Shown here: piece after piece, positions 25,709 through 33,123 of the stretch
Layout of the letters: every line of letters begins with the position of its first letter
How positions within the stretch are numbered: position 1 is the first letter of the stretch
NCBI RefSeq assembly: GCF_027924145.1
Contig: NZ_BRVP01000005.1
Location: 124,001-188,000 of the forward strand
Length of the DNA stretch: 64,000 nt
DNA from: Neptunitalea chrysea
Lineage (GTDB): Bacteria; Bacteroidota; Bacteroidia; Flavobacteriales; Flavobacteriaceae
Reading direction: 5' to 3'
Made by a program: the position numbers and the translations under genes
The notes under the pieces: generated by a model
Seen by the model: the letters and a program-made list of their open reading frames with translations, nothing else
Told to the model about the DNA's origin: nothing
The model's database searches: none

Positions 25709-26389
25709 ATGAAAACAATCCCTGAGGCTATATTTCAGTTCTTAGAAGAACTCAATCAAAATAATAACCGTGATTGGTTTACAGAACATAAAAAATGTTT
25801 TAAAGAACTAGAAAAGGAAGTTAAACAATTTAATGATGAAGTATTAACCGGGTTACGTGTACATGATGATGTTGATAAAATGAAGATGTTTAGAATTTAT
25901 AGAGATGTTCGTTTTTCAAAGAATAAAGCACCTTATAAAACTAATTTTGGGTGTTCTTTTCATAGAGTAAAACCAAAACTTAGAGGCGGGTATTATATTC
26001 ATATAGAGAATAATGGCTCTTTTCTAGGAGCAGGTTTCTGGAATCCGGAAAAGGATGATTTAATGCGTATTCGAAAAGAATTAGAATTAGATGCAGAAGA
26101 GTTTAAAGAGGTGATAGCTACTGAAGAGATTAAAAAATACTGGGGTGAATTAGAGGGAGAAGAATTAAAAACAGCTCCCAAAGGTTTTGATAAACAGCAT
26201 AAAGACATCTCTTTAATTAGAAAAAAACAATTTATGTTTGTTAAGAAATTAGACAATAAAGAGGTGTTATCTCCAAAATTTCAGGAAACAATAGAAGATA
26301 GCTTTAAAGCCATTCGCCCATTTTTTAATTTAATGAGCGAAATTTTGACCACAGATTTAAACGGTGAAAGTATGTTGCCTGATAATTAA
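25709..26389 (+). CDS. DUF2461 family protein
   Basis: A 227-residue cytosolic protein from the ATG at 25709 (MKTIPEAIFQFLEELNQNNNRDWFTEHKK). That start matches the usual beginning of the family, so the TTG at 25670 and the ATG at 25673 are less likely. The signature KMFRIYRDVRFSKNKAPYKTNFGCSF and GGYYIHIENNGSFLGAGFWNPEKDDLMRIRKEL is diagnostic of DUF2461 (TIGR02453). The biochemical role of the family is unknown. The stop is immediately adjacent to the stop of the opposing gene, with a shared hairpin. Confidence 0.85.
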   Translation: MKTIPEAIFQFLEELNQNNNRDWFTEHKKCFKELEKEVKQFNDEVLTGLRVHDDVDKMKMFRIYRDVRFSKNKAPYKTNFGCSFHRVKPKLRGGYYIHIENNGSFLGAGFWNPEKDDLMRIRKELELDAEEFKEVIATEEIKKYWGELEGEELKTAPKGFDKQHKDISLIRKKQFMFVKKLDNKEVLSPKFQETIEDSFKAIRPFFNLMSEILTTDLNGESMLPDN

Positions 26390-26400
26390 TTAGGCAACAT
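26372..26400. terminator. Hairpin formed by the ends of two convergent genes
   Basis: ATGTTGCCT (26372-26380) and AGGCAACAT (26392-26400) pair over 9 bp with an 11-nt loop. The left arm encodes the last residues of the DUF2461 protein, the loop holds both stop codons (26387-26389 and 26390-26392), and the right arm encodes the last residues of the opposing protein. TTTTC follows on the plus strand, so it can act as a terminator in that direction. Confidence 0.6.
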
Positions 26401-26797
26401 TTTCGTTCTCTAATAACTGAACTTGATCTTTAATTCTTTCAATAACGGTATTCATCATACGTTTGTTAAGTGCAGAAGAATTTTCAATATACGTAGTATA
26501 TTCTTCTACCGTAAACTGACCAATAATCATACCCTTAAGTGAGTTTCTGAATTTAATGTCTCTTTGAATAGCGTTCTCAATATAATTTAATCGTTTTGGT
26601 AACGATAGGGTATAGAATAAACCTTTGTGTTTGTTTACATAATTTCTGAATGCTTCAATAAGTAAATCGTTTTGGAGTTTTATTACCGGACGTAACGTTT
26701 TGTTTTGGAATTTTTCATCACGACTCATAAACTCGGTAACTTTTGCTGATGGAATTTCAGGACGAATAGCAAGTAATTCTTTTGTACGTGTGTCCAT
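26390..26797 (-). CDS. Conserved hypothetical protein of Flavobacteria
   Basis: A 135-residue cytosolic, mostly helical protein with no signal peptide or membrane helix: MDTRTKELLAIRPEIPSAKVTEFMSRDEKFQNKTLRPVIKLQNDLLIEAFRNYV, then LPKRLNYIENAIQRDIKFRNSLKGMIIGQFTVEEYTTYIENSSALNKRMMNTVIERI. I recall close relatives in flavobacterial genomes that carry the label glyoxalase, but I see no glyoxalase metal-site pattern and do not support that name. Function unknown. It ends back-to-back with the DUF2461 gene. Confidence 0.7.
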   Translation of the reverse strand: MDTRTKELLAIRPEIPSAKVTEFMSRDEKFQNKTLRPVIKLQNDLLIEAFRNYVNKHKGLFYTLSLPKRLNYIENAIQRDIKFRNSLKGMIIGQFTVEEYTTYIENSSALNKRMMNTVIERIKDQVQLLENENVA

Positions 26798-26944
26798 AAT
26801 ATTTCTAGTTTTCTTAAAGATACTTAATAAACAAACGTTTTTTTTCTGGGTTAGGTATAGTTTTCAACGTGTTTATAAACAAATAACGTTATTTTAAGAA
26901 TTAGCCCAATAATTAACTCATAATTTTATATTAAATTAATTGAT

Positions 26945-28297
26945 ATGATACAGTCCATAAATCCATATACTGGAGAAAAAATATACGAATTTCAAGAGCT
27001 TTCAGATGAAGAGATTATAAACCATATAGAGTTTGTAAATCAGGCTTTTTTAGATTGGAAAAGAACTTCTTTTGCCTACAGAAAAGAATTAATGGAGAAG
27101 GCTGCTACCATTTTAAAAGAAAAAGCTCACGAATACGGACGTGTAATAGCGGAGGAAATGGGGAAACCTATTAAGCAAGCCATTGCTGAGGTAGAAAAGT
27201 GTGCTTGGGTATGTACCTATTATGCTCAAAATGCTGAAGGATTTCTGGAAAATGAGTATATAAAAACTGATGCATTTAAAAGTTATGTGAGTTATGAACC
27301 TTTAGGAGCTATTTTAGCAGTAATGCCATGGAACTATCCGTTTTGGCAAGTGTTTCGGTTTGCAGCGCCTGCTTTAATGGTAGGGAATACCGCTCTTTTG
27401 AAGCATGCTTCTAATGTAATGAAATGTGCAGAGTTAATAGAGGAGGTATTTACACTAGCAGGTTTTCCTAAAGATGTCTTTAAAAGTTTAACTATAAAAA
27501 GTGATAAGGTAGAGCAAATTATAAAAAACCCTTTAGTTAAGGCAGTTACTTTAACTGGTAGTAAACCTGCTGGAAGTAAAGTAGCGTCGGTAGCGGCTTC
27601 GGAAATTAAAAAGTCGGTATTGGAGTTAGGAGGTAATAATGCTTTTATAGTACTTAAAGATGCTGATATTGAAAGAGCCGTTAAAGTGGCTGTAAATGCT
27701 CGTTATCAGAATACCGGACAAAGTTGTATTGCTGCAAAACGTTTATTATTACAGGAAGAAATAGCATCTGAGTTTTTAACCCAATATGTTAATGCAGTTA
27801 AGAGTACCAAATCAGGTAATCCGTTAGATGAAGACACCTACATAGGTGTAATGGCGAGAGAAGATTTGGCAGAAGAACTAGAAGAACAAGTACAGAAATC
27901 TGTAGAAATGGGAGCTAAAATTTTGTGTGGAGGAAAACGTGATAAAGCATATTTTGAGCCAACTGTATTGGCAAATGTCAAAAAGGATATGCCCGTTTTT
28001 AAAGAGGAAACCTTTGGTCCTGTAATTGCGGTGGTTACTTTTAAAACTATTGAAGACGCAATAGAACTTTCTAATAATTCGGAATTTGGATTGGGCGTTT
28101 CAGTTTTTACCGAGGATATTACTAAAATAAGAGGCTATATTAAAGAATTTGATGAGGGAGCCGTATTTATCAATGATATGGTAAAGTCGGATCCTAGGTT
28201 ACCTTTTGGAGGAATCAAAATTTCTGGCTTTGGAAGAGAGTTAAGTCATCATGGCATTAAAGAGTTTGTAAATATAAAGACAGTATATATACATTAA
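26945..28297 (+). CDS. NAD(P)-dependent aldehyde dehydrogenase, succinate-semialdehyde dehydrogenase-like
   Basis: A 450-residue member of the ALDH superfamily. Visible elements are PLGAILAVMPWNYPFWQVFRFAAPALMVGN (about 120-149), the cofactor-binding VTLTGSKPAGSKVA, the general-base Glu in SVLELGGNNAFIVL (about 227) and the catalytic Cys in YQNTGQSCIAAKRL (about 260). EETFGPVIAVVTF and LPFGGIKISGFGREL close the domain. Length and motifs fit the short succinate-semialdehyde dehydrogenase (Sad/GabD) branch, which oxidises succinate semialdehyde to succinate. Substrate is inferred from similarity. It is a single-gene unit. Confidence 0.85.
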   Translation: MIQSINPYTGEKIYEFQELSDEEIINHIEFVNQAFLDWKRTSFAYRKELMEKAATILKEKAHEYGRVIAEEMGKPIKQAIAEVEKCAWVCTYYAQNAEGFLENEYIKTDAFKSYVSYEPLGAILAVMPWNYPFWQVFRFAAPALMVGNTALLKHASNVMKCAELIEEVFTLAGFPKDVFKSLTIKSDKVEQIIKNPLVKAVTLTGSKPAGSKVASVAASEIKKSVLELGGNNAFIVLKDADIERAVKVAVNARYQNTGQSCIAAKRLLLQEEIASEFLTQYVNAVKSTKSGNPLDEDTYIGVMAREDLAEELEEQVQKSVEMGAKILCGGKRDKAYFEPTVLANVKKDMPVFKEETFGPVIAVVTFKTIEDAIELSNNSEFGLGVSVFTEDITKIRGYIKEFDEGAVFINDMVKSDPRLPFGGIKISGFGRELSHHGIKEFVNIKTVYIH

Positions 28298-28302
28298 AAA
28301 AA

Positions 28303-28322
28303 GGGATTCGAAAGAATCCCCT
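28303..28322 (+). terminator. Hairpin after the aldehyde dehydrogenase gene
   Basis: GGGATTC (28303-28309) pairs with GAATCCC (28314-28320) around GAAA, and CTTT follows. It lies just after the stop at 28297, with a run of A before the stem. The T-tract is short, so strength is moderate. Confidence 0.6.
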
Positions 28323-28370
28323 TTAACCAGTAATCAATTTAAACAAACAAATATTTAAGCCAAACCTTAA

Positions 28371-28958
28371 TTAAAGAGCAATGTCTTTAGTAAAAGTCAT
28401 GTCATTATATTTAATAACAAATGTGTAATTTGAAGAGAATACTTTTTTCAAAGCAAACTTTTTAGAAAAGTTCATTTCTCCTTCGAATTTTTGAGTGTAA
28501 AGTAAGTTATCGTTATTATCGTATATAGCTACTTCAATAGGACTTTTTTCTAAGTCTAATAATTGTAACATTACATTACCATCTTTAGTGAAAACTACAG
28601 GTTTGAAAATTTCACTAGCTTTTTGGTTTACGGTAGTACTTTCATCTAAAGCAACATCATAAGAATAAATCTTAGTGGCTGTTTCAATGTTTAATGAATA
28701 GTTTCCGTTTGGTAAATGGTTTAAATCATATTTTCTATTGATTCTTCCATTTTTAGCTTCAACTTCTTCAGAGTAAACAGAAATTCCTTGCTCATTTTTC
28801 AATACAACTTTAACATCTTCTGTGTTGTCTAATCTAAAGTTAATTGTTTTACTTTGCTCTTTGGCAACAGATAAAGAAATGTTTATTGCAGCAGCATAAG
28901 TTCCCATACTAACCAACAACATCCCTAATACTAAACTGATTTTTAAAAACTTCTTCAT
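28371..28958 (-). CDS. Secreted hypothetical protein
   Basis: A 195-residue exported protein from the ATG at 28958 (an upstream in-frame start at 29003 would place 15 residues before the signal peptide). The signal peptide MKKFLKISLVLGMLLVSMGTYAAA is clear. The mature part is all-beta with two similar halves: VKVVLKNEQGISVYSEEVEAKNGRINRKYDLNHLPNGNYSLNIE and VAIYDNNDNLLYTQKFEGEMNFSKKFALKKVFSSNYTFVIKYNDM. Both resemble the Ig-like fold of T9SS-type sorting modules, but no C-terminal cargo signature is convincing. Function unknown. It is divergent from the AraC gene. Confidence 0.65.
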   Translation of the reverse strand: MKKFLKISLVLGMLLVSMGTYAAAINISLSVAKEQSKTINFRLDNTEDVKVVLKNEQGISVYSEEVEAKNGRINRKYDLNHLPNGNYSLNIETATKIYSYDVALDESTTVNQKASEIFKPVVFTKDGNVMLQLLDLEKSPIEVAIYDNNDNLLYTQKFEGEMNFSKKFALKKVFSSNYTFVIKYNDMTFTKDIAL

Positions 28959-29115
28959 AAGAGTATTTTTTAGTGTTTTAATTACAGTGCTAAAGTAGGT
29001 CACTTTTTTGTCATGAAAAATGCTAAAATTTTCATATTTCTATGCTATATTAACTTAAGTGATATGTTTATTTAGTATTGTGGTTAAAATGATATTATTT
29101 AAGGGTAATATTGCA

Positions 29116-29123
29116 TATATTTG
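29116..29123 (+). promoter_or_regulatory. -7 box of the AraC-family gene
   Basis: TATATTTG is an exact TAnnTTTG match 43 bases before the start of the AraC-family regulator. The -33 region has no obvious TTTG. Confidence 0.5.
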
Positions 29124-29165
29124 TATAATACAAGGTTTTACATTAACATTTATTAACACTTTGAA

Positions 29166-30041
29166 ATGATTAAAAATTTAAAATCATCTTTTGAAGTTAT
29201 TCAACCCTCCTTCGGTAGCTCGTTTTCTTATAATAGGTTTAAAGAAAACATGAATAATAAAACACATGTTTGGCATCATCATCCAGAAATTGAGTTGGTA
29301 TATGTAAATGAAGGTAGTGGAAAAAGACAAATAGGAAGTCATATTTCCTATTTTACAGACGGAGACCTTATTTTGATAGGTAGTAATTTACCTCATTGCG
29401 GATTTACAGATAAAGAAACAGGTAATAAAAATGAGACGGTAATTCATTTGAAACCTGATTTTCTAGGAACTGATTTTTTTAATCTTCCTGAAATGAAATC
29501 AGTTTATACCATGTTAGATCAGGCATCTGGTGGTATTGTTTTTTTTAATGAAACAAAAAGAGTTATAGGAGAACAGATAGAAGAGATGCAGCATCTATCT
29601 CCTTTTGACAGGCTATTACATATGCTTAAAGTATTGCAAAGTTTATCTTTAAGTAATGATTTTAAAATTTTGAATGCAAAAGGTTTTGCCATGGAAACAC
29701 AAATGCAGGATAATGAACGGATTAATATGGTTTTTAATTATGTGAAAGATAATTTTCAGGAGCAAATAGCCTTAGATGAAGTAGCTATGCTATCAAGCAT
29801 GACGGTACCTTCGTTTTGTAGATACTTTAAAAAAGTAACCAATAAAACTTTTACGCAATTTGTAAATGAATATAGATTGGTACATGCTTCAAAGTTATTA
29901 GCTGAAAAACCTATGAGTATATCAGAAATATGTTTTGAAAGCGGTTTTAATAATTTTAGTCACTTTAATAAGTCGTTTAAATCTTTTACAGGTAAAAGTG
30001 CTTCACAATATCGACAAGAATTAAAAAAAGTAATCAACTAA
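29166..30041 (+). CDS. AraC-family transcriptional regulator
   Basis: A 291-residue regulator. The N-terminal cupin-like ligand domain (about 15-115) contains THVWHHHPEIELVYVNEGSGKRQIGSHISYFTDGDLILIGSNLPHCGF, a His-rich sugar-sensor pattern. The C-terminal AraC DNA-binding domain (about 190-288) has two helix-turn-helix motifs (LDEVAMLSSMTVPSFCRYFKKVTNKTFTQFVNEYRLVHASKLLAEKPMSISEICFESGFNNFSHFNKSFKSFTGKSASQYR). It faces the end of the utilisation locus and is separated from the GH29 gene by a terminator. No hybrid two-component sensor is present in the locus, so this is the nearest candidate regulator. Confidence 0.9.
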   Translation: MIKNLKSSFEVIQPSFGSSFSYNRFKENMNNKTHVWHHHPEIELVYVNEGSGKRQIGSHISYFTDGDLILIGSNLPHCGFTDKETGNKNETVIHLKPDFLGTDFFNLPEMKSVYTMLDQASGGIVFFNETKRVIGEQIEEMQHLSPFDRLLHMLKVLQSLSLSNDFKILNAKGFAMETQMQDNERINMVFNYVKDNFQEQIALDEVAMLSSMTVPSFCRYFKKVTNKTFTQFVNEYRLVHASKLLAEKPMSISEICFESGFNNFSHFNKSFKSFTGKSASQYRQELKKVIN

Positions 30042-30069
30042 AAAAAGGGAACACGTATGTTCCCTTTTT
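30042..30069. terminator. Bidirectional terminator between AraC gene and GH29 gene
   Basis: GGGAACA (30047-30053) pairs with TGTTCCC (30058-30064) around CGTA. Flanking A5 and T5 runs extend the pairing and give a T-tract on both strands. It directly follows the AraC stop and lies 27 bases beyond the GH29 stop, so it ends both transcripts. Confidence 0.85.
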
Positions 30070-30095
30070 AATTATAGCTAATTCAATAATTAAAA

Positions 30096-31589
30096 TTACT
30101 CAGTGGTTACTATTTTATAAACAACAGCTTTTGAATCAACCTTTGTTTTAGGAGTAGTTAATTTTAATCCTTCAGGGGTAATTTCAAAATCTATAGGTTC
30201 GTTGCTACCTAACATGCTTATGTTACTAATGTTATAATTTTTACCAGCAAAAGAGGTTAGTGTCAAATTGCTATCAGGCCATCCTAGTACAATAGCATAA
30301 ATGATATTTTCATTTTTGGTATATCGTACATCTTTATTAGTATAGGTAAGTTTATCTAAAAACATACCTGATTTTTCTTGTTTGGTTGGTCCTTCACCAA
30401 ATACCTCCCAAGTAGAAGATTTATAAATGGCTTGTCCGTTAATTTTTAACCAATCACCTATTTCTAATAATACCTCTTGTTGGTTTTGCGGAATACTACC
30501 ATCAGCCTTAGGAGAAACATTTAGCATTAATGCACCATTTTTACTAACAACATCTACTAGTATATCTATAATTTCATCGGCAGATTTTAGCCCTAAAGTA
30601 TTAGTATAGCTCCAGCTTCCAACAGATACTGTTTCATCTGTTAACCAATAATCCGATGTTATTTTATTCATTCTACCTTTTTCAAAGTCTTCTAGACTAA
30701 CAGATTTTGGAAGCTCGCCTTCTTTATGAGTAATTACAACTCCTTTATTATTATTGGCAGCATGATTAAGGTAATAAGTAACAAATTCCTTTTTATATTC
30801 ATCAGGAATTTTGTCAAGTTTGCTATCAAAATAAATAAGGTCAGGGGAGTAGTTGTCAATGACTTCTTTTAGTTCACCTACCCAATTTTTATAAAATGTT
30901 TCTTTAGGAATATTACCGTACATTATACGTATTAGCGAATCTGTAGAAGAAGTAGGCATATCTGGATTATACGGAAAGTATGAAGTATCATTTAACCAAT
31001 TCACCGAATCATTCTGAAATATTTGAAGATTTCTGGCCTTGTGAAAAGAAGTTACAAACTTAAGTCCTCTACCATGAATGGCTTTTTCTAATTCACCCAC
31101 TAAATCTTTATGAGGCCCCATATCATAAGCATTCCATGGGTTTGTATTACTTTTCCAGTTAGACCATCCATCGTGGTGTTCAGCAACAATGCCTGCAAAT
31201 TTAGCTCCTGATTTTACAAACAAATCTGCCCATGCATCTGCGTTAAAGTTTTCTGCTTTAAAATCAGGTACAAAGTCATGGTAGCCAAAGTCTTTAGGTT
31301 CACCATAGGTGGCAACATGATGTTTATATTCATCAGATCCTACAATATGCATATTTCTAGGATACCAATCATTTGCATAAGCAGGGACACTTAAGACTCC
31401 CCAATGGGCATAAATACCAAATTTAGCATTCATAAACCACTCTGGTGCTTCGTCATATTTTGCAAGCGAATCCCAATTTGCACTATATTTTGGTTTTTCT
31501 TTTACTTCTTTTGTTTTAGTGTTATTACAGCTAATAACAAAAATGGAAGCTATTAGAATAATAACTACTTTATAAGAATATTGTATCAT
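30096..31589 (-). CDS. Alpha-L-fucosidase, glycoside hydrolase family 29 (lipoprotein)
   Basis: A 497-residue lipoprotein (signal ending FVISC, Cys 21). The catalytic domain begins WFMNAKFGIYAHWGVLSVPAYANDWYPRNM and contains GIVAEHHDGWSNWKS and LKFVTSFHKARN. SPDLIYFDSKLDK (about 245-257) holds the presumed nucleophile Asp. NGALMLNVSPKADGSIPQNQQEVLLEIGDWLKINGQAIY is the conserved end of the GH29 barrel, and a beta domain follows. It would remove terminal alpha-L-fucose, for example from galactosyl side chains of xyloglucan. It is the last gene of the utilisation locus, but a terminator lies between it and the GH5 gene. Confidence 0.9.
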   Translation of the reverse strand: MIQYSYKVVIILIASIFVISCNNTKTKEVKEKPKYSANWDSLAKYDEAPEWFMNAKFGIYAHWGVLSVPAYANDWYPRNMHIVGSDEYKHHVATYGEPKDFGYHDFVPDFKAENFNADAWADLFVKSGAKFAGIVAEHHDGWSNWKSNTNPWNAYDMGPHKDLVGELEKAIHGRGLKFVTSFHKARNLQIFQNDSVNWLNDTSYFPYNPDMPTSSTDSLIRIMYGNIPKETFYKNWVGELKEVIDNYSPDLIYFDSKLDKIPDEYKKEFVTYYLNHAANNNKGVVITHKEGELPKSVSLEDFEKGRMNKITSDYWLTDETVSVGSWSYTNTLGLKSADEIIDILVDVVSKNGALMLNVSPKADGSIPQNQQEVLLEIGDWLKINGQAIYKSSTWEVFGEGPTKQEKSGMFLDKLTYTNKDVRYTKNENIIYAIVLGWPDSNLTLTSFAGKNYNISNISMLGSNEPIDFEITPEGLKLTTPKTKVDSKAVVYKIVTTE

Positions 31590-31607
31590 TGATTTTTAAA
31601 TAATTTG

Positions 31608-31642
31608 AAAAATGGGAGTATGCATTAAAAACATACTCCCAT
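31608..31642 (-). terminator. Terminator between GH5 and GH29 genes
   Basis: Arms 31612-31622 and 31632-31642 form a perfect 11-bp stem with a 9-nt loop. Read on the minus strand it follows the GH5 stop by 18 bases and is trailed by T5. It should end or reduce the main operon transcript before the fucosidase gene. Confidence 0.75.
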
Positions 31643-31659
31643 CTAAATACAAACTTTAT

Positions 31660-33117
31660 TTAAGGAATTGAATTTGTCATTGCTGAAATTATATCAGGGT
31701 ATGCTTGAGTGGCTGTACTCCTTTCAAATAGCCCCATACCATGATCACCGGTACCTCCGTTATCCCAATAAACAGGCGTCAAATCATGGCTAAAGGCAGA
31801 AGCTGTCACATACGATAAATAATCGCTTCTAAAGGCTTCACTTCCGGTTACATTTGTTCTGGCCATTGCACCATATTCACCTAGAATAACACCAATACCT
31901 TGATCTACGAAATTGGTTTTCATTTTTTGAAATTGAGCATCTACATAAGTTTCGTCTCCCCAACCATCATTAGCTGAAGGATCGGTTGTATTTTGACCCC
32001 ATTGCCAAATAGTATCATCTTCATTAATAGTAAAGTTGTAAGGATCGTAATAGTGTACTTCCATTAACATTCTGTTACTAACCACATCAGTTGGTAGGGT
32101 AGCGTATGCTACGGTATAATCAATATTCGTATTAAATCCTTGAATGGTAAGGTATCTGTAATAGTTTCTACCACCTGTTGCTCGTACCGTATTCATAAAG
32201 GTTTCATTGAAACTATTTTGAACTGTATAATATTCTTCAGTAGGCTCACCATAATCTCCGTCAACCATAACCTCATTGGTACCTGCAAAGATTAAGTGAT
32301 AGTCATAATCTCTAAAATAGATAGCAATTTGTTTCCACATTTTAGTCAAACGATCATTTACATAATCTTGATCATCATACGTAGGTTGCATCCATCCACC
32401 ATCCCAGTGAATGTTTATAATTGCATACATATCGTTATCTAATACATAATTTACGACTTCTTCAACACGAGCAAAACCAGCTGCGCTTATAGTATAGTTA
32501 TCATCACCATCTTCAATATAATTGCTCCATCCAACAGGAATTCTAACTGTGGTAAATCCTGCATCTTTAACAGCATCAATTAATTCCTTTGTAATTAACG
32601 GATTTCCCCAAGCAGTTTCACCACCTGTAGATTCTAATGAGTTACCAACATTCCAACCTAAACCTAATTGCGCTGTTAATTCAACAGCAGTGTAATCACT
32701 CATGTTACTAGAGTCATTAGCAATGTTAGAGGATGAGTAATCTTGTGTTACATTAATAGTATAACTTTTATTAAAAGTATAAACGGTTATGATTGCTGTT
32801 CTTTCAGCTTCTTCAGAATTAAAAGAAGCAGTAACTGTGATAGTAGCGGAGTCACGCCCTTCACTAGTAGTTGCTCCAAGATCGTCTGTAATGGTTAACC
32901 ATTCGGCATCGGTACTAATACCCCATGTAGTATAAGGTAACGCTGTAATTTCTACAGTATTGGTACCTCCTGGTTGCTCAAATGTCATTTCTGTAACATC
33001 TATAGAGAAATCTGCTGTGTTAATGTCATTGTCGTCATCACATGAGTACATTACCCCAATAAATAAGGTAAATACCATTGTTAAACTAAGTAATTTATAA
33101 ATCGCTTTCATATTCAA
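31660..33117 (-). CDS. GH5 endo-glucanase/xyloglucanase with BACON domain (lipoprotein)
   Basis: A 485-residue surface lipoprotein (Cys 26 in GVMYSCDDD). A BACON module (about 35-125; FEQPGGTNTVEITALPYTTWGIS...EWLTI...RTAIITVYTFNKSYTINVTQ) precedes a GH5 domain (about 150-480). That domain starts LTAQLGLGWNVGNSLESTGGETAWGNP, with TTVRIPVGWSNY, AIINIHWDGGW, the acid/base Glu in FAGTNEVMVDGDYGEP (about 280) and the nucleophile Glu in GVILGEYGAM (about 402). The NxGNSLE start is typical of subfamily 4, which includes BACON-tethered xyloglucanases such as BoGH5A. In most GH5 enzymes the acid/base Glu is followed by Pro; here it is Val. It would make the first backbone cuts at the cell surface. 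Confidence 0.87.
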   Translation of the reverse strand: MNMKAIYKLLSLTMVFTLFIGVMYSCDDDNDINTADFSIDVTEMTFEQPGGTNTVEITALPYTTWGISTDAEWLTITDDLGATTSEGRDSATITVTASFNSEEAERTAIITVYTFNKSYTINVTQDYSSSNIANDSSNMSDYTAVELTAQLGLGWNVGNSLESTGGETAWGNPLITKELIDAVKDAGFTTVRIPVGWSNYIEDGDDNYTISAAGFARVEEVVNYVLDNDMYAIINIHWDGGWMQPTYDDQDYVNDRLTKMWKQIAIYFRDYDYHLIFAGTNEVMVDGDYGEPTEEYYTVQNSFNETFMNTVRATGGRNYYRYLTIQGFNTNIDYTVAYATLPTDVVSNRMLMEVHYYDPYNFTINEDDTIWQWGQNTTDPSANDGWGDETYVDAQFQKMKTNFVDQGIGVILGEYGAMARTNVTGSEAFRSDYLSYVTASAFSHDLTPVYWDNGGTGDHGMGLFERSTATQAYPDIISAMTNSIP

Positions 33118-33123
33118 TAATAA

